Origin: Helicobacteraceae bacterium
Lineage (GTDB): Bacteria > Campylobacterota > Campylobacteria > Campylobacterales > SZUA-545
Length of the DNA stretch: 9,433 nt
Direction: 5' to 3'
Assembly: GCA_003250175.1 (NCBI GenBank)
Contig: QKHD01000335.1
Location: forward strand, 1 to 9,433
Both the position numbers and the translations under genes were made by a program. Positions within the stretch are counted from its first letter, which is position 1; each line of letters starts with the position of its first letter. The notes beneath the pieces were generated by a model. The model made no database searches, had not been told where the DNA came from, and saw only the letters and a program-made list of their open reading frames with translations. This document shows positions 6,628 through 9,433 of the stretch, one piece after another.

Positions 6628-7331
6628 CTCCCCTTCAAATAGGCCTGACGCAACGCCTCCGGAAACTTCTCGATGGCATAGCGCAGCATCGTCCGGGGCA
6701 TGCTCCGGTAGTGCTCCCGTAAAAAATCCTCTTCGACCGCACGGTTTCGGTTTCCGATCTCCCTCAGCATCCAGCCTACGGCTTTGTGAATCAGATCGTG
6801 ATGGTCCCCCAGCAGTCTTCGGGCCAGTACCAGGCTCGTCTCAAAACGCCCCTGCTTAATGAAGTGAAAGGTCGCCATCATGGCAATCCGCCGCTCCCAC
6901 AACGAATCCGACCCGGACAGAGCCAACAGAGGAGCTGGAGAGCGGTCCAGGAGCCATGCACCGACGATGTGTTCGGCTGAGGTGTCCACCAGATCCCAGT
7001 TGTTGATATACGCCGTATGATCCAGGTAGAGGTGGTAGATACGCTCCTGCGTCGCGGTATCGGCGCGTCGGTAGCGTTTTACCAGAAGGATCAGTGCCAA
7101 CAGACGGGCTTCATGGTAAGGTGAACGCAGCAGGCTACTCACCTCCTCCAGGGAGAGCCCGGCATATGCCCCGGCGAGCTTCCTGACCTGCGGGACCCGG
7201 ATACCCAAAAACAGATCCTCCTCCCCGTACTCCCCCGGGCCGCATTTGAAAAAACGCCGGGCCTGAACCGCCTGCTCTTCATCTTTGAGGGCGTCGATCT
7301 CTGCCCAGACGGCCGCTAACGATGGCTCCAT
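6621..7331 (-). CDS. DNA alkylation repair protein, AlkD-like HEAT-repeat glycosylase
   Basis: The product has 236 residues from the ATG at 7331, which is preceded by GAGGG. A GTG at 7343, overlapping the stop of the upstream regulator gene by four bases, is a possible alternative. The family excises N3- and N7-alkylated purines without base flipping, using stacked helical repeats. Family landmarks are present: NWDLVD (111-116, Trp112 and Asp116), HDLIHKAVGWMLREIG (178-193, Trp187) and the basic end MPRTMLRYAIEKFP. In the well-studied AlkD, Trp109, Asp113 and Trp187 contact the lesion and are catalytic, and spacing here is consistent with the first two. The gene follows the AraC-family regulator closely, so the two are one transcription unit. 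Whether that regulator responds to alkylation damage is not shown by the sequence. Confidence 0.92.
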   Translation of the reverse strand: MEPSLAAVWAEIDALKDEEQAVQARRFFKCGPGEYGEEDLFLGIRVPQVRKLAGAYAGLSLEEVSSLLRSPYHEARLLALILLVKRYRRADTATQERIYHLYLDHTAYINNWDLVDTSAEHIVGAWLLDRSPAPLLALSGSDSLWERRIAMMATFHFIKQGRFETSLVLARRLLGDHHDLIHKAVGWMLREIGNRNRAVEEDFLREHYRSMPRTMLRYAIEKFPEALRQAYLKGRL

Positions 7332-7339
7332 CTTCGCCC

Positions 7340-8338
7340 TCACACTTTGCGCAGCTCGCCGGGGGTCTCACCCGTCCACTGTTTGTAGGCTCTGAAAAAA
7401 GCGCTGGGTTCGGAGTAGCCCAAAAAGAGCGCGATGGCAGACAGGTCCATCTTGGTGTTTTTGATGTAGTGGCGGGCGAGCTGTTTGCGTACGGAGTTGA
7501 GGGCACCTCGGAAGGTTTTGTTCTCGTCTTTGAGGCGGTTTTGCAGGGTGCGGACGCTGACGTCAAGGCTCTCGGCCACCCGCTCGATGGTGATCTCCTT
7601 TTCGCCGATCTCTTTGAGGATCACGTGCTTGACCCGGGCGTACCAGGTGGCGGCGTCCATCTCTTCCAGGATTTTGCGCGCCTGCACCTCGAAATAGTGC
7701 AGCATGGAGGCGTTGGAGGTGGCGATGGCTTCGCCCAGGGCCGCTTTGTTGAAAAAGACGGCGTTTTCGTCGGCACCGAAGCGGAGGTTTTTGCCAAAGA
7801 TACGCCCATGCTCGCCCTGCTCCGGAGGCGCCACAAAGGCAAAGGTCGCCTCGTCGGGCACGAGCGGGTGCCCGGAGATCTGGCGCAGGATGTTGACGAT
7901 GGCGCACAGGTGCACCTCCGCGTGAAAACGGGGCACGGGAAGATTGGGGTTTTGGTTGATGGTGACGGCCAGCTTGTAGCGCTCGCCCTCGTCGGCAAAG
8001 TGGAAGTTCAGACGCTTGCTAATGAGCCGCTGGTAGTGGTGAAACTTGGCCAGCATCTCGGCGGTGGTGTCCGTGTTGAGCAGCAAATAGCCCAGCAGTC
8101 CCAAAGACTGGTACGGCACCGCCTCGCCGATGTGCAGCGCCAGGTTTTCGTCTCCGGAGCGTTCAATGGCAAAGTGAAAAATGCGGGTCAGTCGCTCGGT
8201 ATCGATCTGGGCGTTTTCCTCTTTAAAGAGCTCCGGATTCACCCCGCTCTGCTCTAAAAGTTCGGCTTCGCCGATCCGCGCCGTCTGGGCGATGGCGCGC
8301 ATGACATAGGCAAAGGTGACCGCGGATACCTTGGGCAT
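7340..8338 (-). CDS. AraC-family transcriptional regulator, Arabinose_bd-type sensor domain
   Basis: The product has 332 residues from the ATG at 8338, where GGAGGG sits just upstream. A TTG nine codons earlier is rejected. The first 200 or so residues resemble the Arabinose_bd-type N-terminal domain of OruR-like regulators (for example LLGYLLLNTDTTAEML and the run FGADENAVFFNKAALG near its end). The C-terminal 100 residues carry the double helix-turn-helix of the family: ITIERVAESLDVSVRTLQNR is the first, and the family signature with LSAIALFLGYSEPSAFFRAYKQW is the second. The ligand is unknown. It is divergent from cowN and lies upstream of the AlkD-like gene on its own strand. AraC-type proteins often control their own and adjacent genes, so both neighbours are candidate targets. 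Confidence 0.93.
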   Translation of the reverse strand: MPKVSAVTFAYVMRAIAQTARIGEAELLEQSGVNPELFKEENAQIDTERLTRIFHFAIERSGDENLALHIGEAVPYQSLGLLGYLLLNTDTTAEMLAKFHHYQRLISKRLNFHFADEGERYKLAVTINQNPNLPVPRFHAEVHLCAIVNILRQISGHPLVPDEATFAFVAPPEQGEHGRIFGKNLRFGADENAVFFNKAALGEAIATSNASMLHYFEVQARKILEEMDAATWYARVKHVILKEIGEKEITIERVAESLDVSVRTLQNRLKDENKTFRGALNSVRKQLARHYIKNTKMDLSAIALFLGYSEPSAFFRAYKQWTGETPGELRKV

Positions 8339-8359
8339 TTTCCCTCCATTTTCGTAAAA

Positions 8360-8386
8360 TGTCAATTATATGCGCATTTACTGTCA
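8360..8386. promoter_or_regulatory. Candidate operator and araC-type gene -10 in the regulator/cowN gap
   Basis: TGTCA occurs at 8360-8364 and 8382-8386, 22 bp apart (about two helical turns), flanking the perfect palindrome ATGCGCAT (8370-8377). On the minus strand TATAAT (8370-8365) is a full -10 consensus about 27 bases before the regulator's ATG. Direct repeats one or two turns apart are typical of AraC-type binding sites. The placement over the regulator's own -10 would suit autoregulation. The assignment is inference. Confidence 0.4.
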
Positions 8387-8409
8387 TGAAGATTAATCGG
8401 GTCTTTTTG

Positions 8410-8415
8410 TATACT
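8410..8415 (+). promoter_or_regulatory. Likely -10 box of cowN
   Basis: TATACT follows a T-rich run and stands 33 bases before the cowN ATG, giving a leader of about 27 bases. No convincing -35 or -24/-12 (RpoN-type GG...GC) pair is seen, so the usual sigma-54 control of nitrogen-fixation genes is not supported here. Confidence 0.4.
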
Positions 8416-8448
8416 CTTCCCAACTATTTCGCAAAAAGGCACTATTCC

Positions 8449-8763
8449 ATGGCACTGGAAAACTACCGCATCGACGAACGCTACGTCTCCTTTGAAAACA
8501 TCGACTGCTTCGAAAACGCCTGCTGCGTGATCGACCACCTGCTCCGGATCACCAAAGCAAGCGACCACGTCAACCTCTACTGGCAGAAGATCATCCCGAC
8601 CATTCCCCAGGCCTACTACGACCGCAATTCCAAAAGCGACGAAAAGGAAGAGGTGCTCTACCTCGTCTGCTCCAACGTCTTCTACCTCGAAGAGCTCTTT
8701 GAAAACGCCGACGACGACGCAGCCCAGGAAGCCCTGCGCCGCTGCGAGCTGGAGTGCTGCTAA
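8449..8763 (+). CDS. cowN: N(2)-fixation sustaining protein CowN
   Basis: The 104-residue product starts at ATG 8449. AAAGG ends nine bases upstream; earlier in-frame codons lack a ribosome binding site. The family hallmark RYVSFENIDC (11-20) and the second half YLVCSNVFYLEELFEN (71-86) ending ELECC match CowN, a small cytoplasmic protein that lets diazotrophs keep fixing nitrogen in carbon monoxide by protecting nitrogenase. The length fits the family. There are seven cysteines (20, 25, 26, 74, 99, 103, 104), including a terminal Cys pair. No nif gene lies in the window, so the operon context is not that of a nif cluster; a divergent AraC-family regulator is the only adjacent regulator. The protein converges with the drug-transporter gene, with one base between the stops. 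The match is from memory of the family, not a search. Confidence 0.85.
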   Translation: MALENYRIDERYVSFENIDCFENACCVIDHLLRITKASDHVNLYWQKIIPTIPQAYYDRNSKSDEKEEVLYLVCSNVFYLEELFENADDDAAQEALRRCELECC

Positions 8764-8764
8764 C

Positions 8765-9094
8765 CTAGTGCACGCCGCTCTTTGAAAAGAGATGCACCAC
8801 CGCGATCCCGACGATAATCAGCCCCATGCCGATCACGGCGGGCAGGTCGGGAACCTGCTTGTACACCACCGCACCGATCACCGCGATCAGCACGATCCCC
8901 GCCCCAGCCCAGATGGCATAGGCGATCCCGATGGGAATATGCCGCAGCGCCAGCGTCAGAAAATAAAACGCCACCCCGTACCCCACAACCACCGCAATCG
9001 ACGGCCAGAGCTTGGTGAAGTCCTCCGTCGCCTTTAGAAGGCTGGTGGCGAAGACCTCGGCGAGGATGGCGATGGTTAGGTGAAGATAGCCCAT
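8765..9094 (-). CDS. Small multidrug resistance (SMR) transporter, EmrE-like
   Basis: The 109-residue product has four membrane helices, the standard SMR length. AEV near the N-terminus places the membrane-embedded proton and substrate glutamate at 13, equivalent to Glu14 of EmrE. GIAYAIWAGAGIVLI (56-70) carries the family signature, with Trp62 matching Trp63 of EmrE. KATEDFTKLWPS and DLPAVIGM also match. EmrE-type members work as antiparallel dimers that exchange protons for quaternary ammonium and other cations. The EmrE-like residues favour a drug-export or quaternary-cation role over a guanidinium role, but I cannot tell which substrate. The ATG at 9094 has AAAGGA five bases upstream. The gene stands alone on its strand apart from the GIY-YIG-like gene ending 10 bp before it. 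Confidence 0.93.
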   Translation of the reverse strand: MGYLHLTIAILAEVFATSLLKATEDFTKLWPSIAVVVGYGVAFYFLTLALRHIPIGIAYAIWAGAGIVLIAVIGAVVYKQVPDLPAVIGMGLIIVGIAVVHLFSKSGVH

Positions 9095-9104
9095 GGGGTT
9101 CCTT

Positions 9105-9433
9105 TTATGTGTTGAATAAATAATTACCGGTTTGTTTGAGCTCTCTCTCGATTGCTCTTGCTTCTTCTGTAGATGAACACGCTAAACATCGGTACTCTAT
9201 ATCATCAATATGTTGCATTACATAGTCACATTTTCGGATATTGCTTCTATTACCTGCACCAAATGGTTTGGGAAGTAGGCTGGACATTCGAAAAGCACAA
9301 TTTGAACCAATACCAAACAGTATTTTTTCATTTGTTCGTTTATTTCTTAATTCATAGACTCCGGCACCAAATGGAGCCAATAAAAACATTCCCTTTTTTG
9401 GGTCTGGAAATATTCGCCATTCTTCCCATTGTT
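9105..9433 (-). CDS. GIY-YIG-like protein, partial (5' end beyond window)
   Basis: The reading frame stays open to the right edge with no stop, so the gene starts beyond the window; about 109 residues are visible. The visible part begins WEEWRIFPDP, then APFGAGVYELR with the G-V-Y core, then KILFGIG in place of YIG, and an Arg in FRMSSLL. It ends with the conserved Glu helix EEARAIERELK. This is the order expected for a GIY-YIG-type nuclease fold (catalytic Tyr, Arg and Glu), with Phe replacing the second Tyr. GC content is about 38 percent, against about 60 percent in the neighbouring transporter, which is a sign of transfer. A mobile or restriction-linked role is possible, but no partner is visible. 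The fold call is moderate and the full length is unknown. Confidence 0.6.
   Translation of the reverse strand, partial: QWEEWRIFPDPKKGMFLLAPFGAGVYELRNKRTNEKILFGIGSNCAFRMSSLLPKPFGAGNRSNIRKCDYVMQHIDDIEYRCLACSSTEEARAIERELKQTGNYLFNT

Noticed and set aside
7322..8257. A 311-codon plus-strand ORF
   Set aside because: It is opposite the AraC-family gene, whose helix-turn-helix motifs are plain in the minus frame.
8339..8365. A TTG start for the AraC-family regulator, nine codons earlier
   Set aside because: The ATG at 8338 has GGAGGG just upstream, and the TTG would fall right at the expected transcription start.
8360..8365. TTGACA on the minus strand as a -35 box of the regulator
   Set aside because: It is too close to the ribosome binding site to have a -10 downstream; TATAAT immediately upstream of it fits better.
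8359..8448. A longer N-terminus for cowN
   Set aside because: The upstream in-frame stretch contains the -10 box and has no ribosome binding site; the family motif sits at its usual distance from ATG 8449.
1..9433. CRISPR array, tRNA, rRNA, insertion sequence or phage genes
   Set aside because: I saw no regular spacer repeats, clover-leaf arms, transposase motifs or terminal repeats anywhere in the window.

Overview
The window reads as ordinary chromosomal DNA of a Gram-negative bacterium: GC-rich genes, AT-rich promoter gaps, several lipoboxes and no phage or transposase genes. A member of the Campylobacterota (Sulfurimonas, Sulfuricurvum or Hydrogenimonas-like) is my best guess from the gene mix: CowN, a rhodanese, short compact operons and AT-rich promoters in front of GC-rich genes. 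This is inference and I would not put it above about 0.55. A cowN gene suggests that the organism fixes nitrogen, although no nif gene lies in the window.

Left third (1-4099, minus strand). One apparent transcription unit runs leftwards from an extended -10 promoter near 4130. Its order is a 32-residue Ser/Thr-rich small ORF (4001-4099), a class I SAM-dependent methyltransferase-like protein (3236-3931), and two adjacent paralogous lipoproteins (1764-3200 and 1-1763, the second cut by the window edge). The lipoproteins share an N-terminal GHK-x-LY motif and a C-terminal SGVVLGY...GTVVDL block. They differ in a Gly/Ala/Val-rich middle that is much longer in the left copy. I know no named family for either.

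Centre (4203-6619, plus strand). Divergent from that unit is a two-gene operon: a polytopic membrane protein with a large, probably helical soluble domain, and a von Willebrand factor A lipoprotein with a recognisable MIDAS site. A GC-rich hairpin and then a single-domain rhodanese follow. The lipoproteins on one side and the VWA lipoprotein with its membrane partner on the other make this the most likely place for an undescribed envelope system. Any functional link between the two units is inference.

Right part (6621-9433). An AlkD-type DNA alkylation repair protein follows an AraC-family regulator with an Arabinose_bd-like sensor domain; the two form a tight minus-strand pair. Divergent from the regulator is cowN, which protects nitrogenase from carbon monoxide. 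The shared 110-bp gap carries two -10 boxes and operator-like repeats. Converging on cowN is an EmrE-like small multidrug resistance transporter. Last comes the 3' part of a clearly AT-richer GIY-YIG-like gene that runs off the right edge and looks horizontally acquired. I found no tRNA, rRNA, CRISPR array or insertion sequence.
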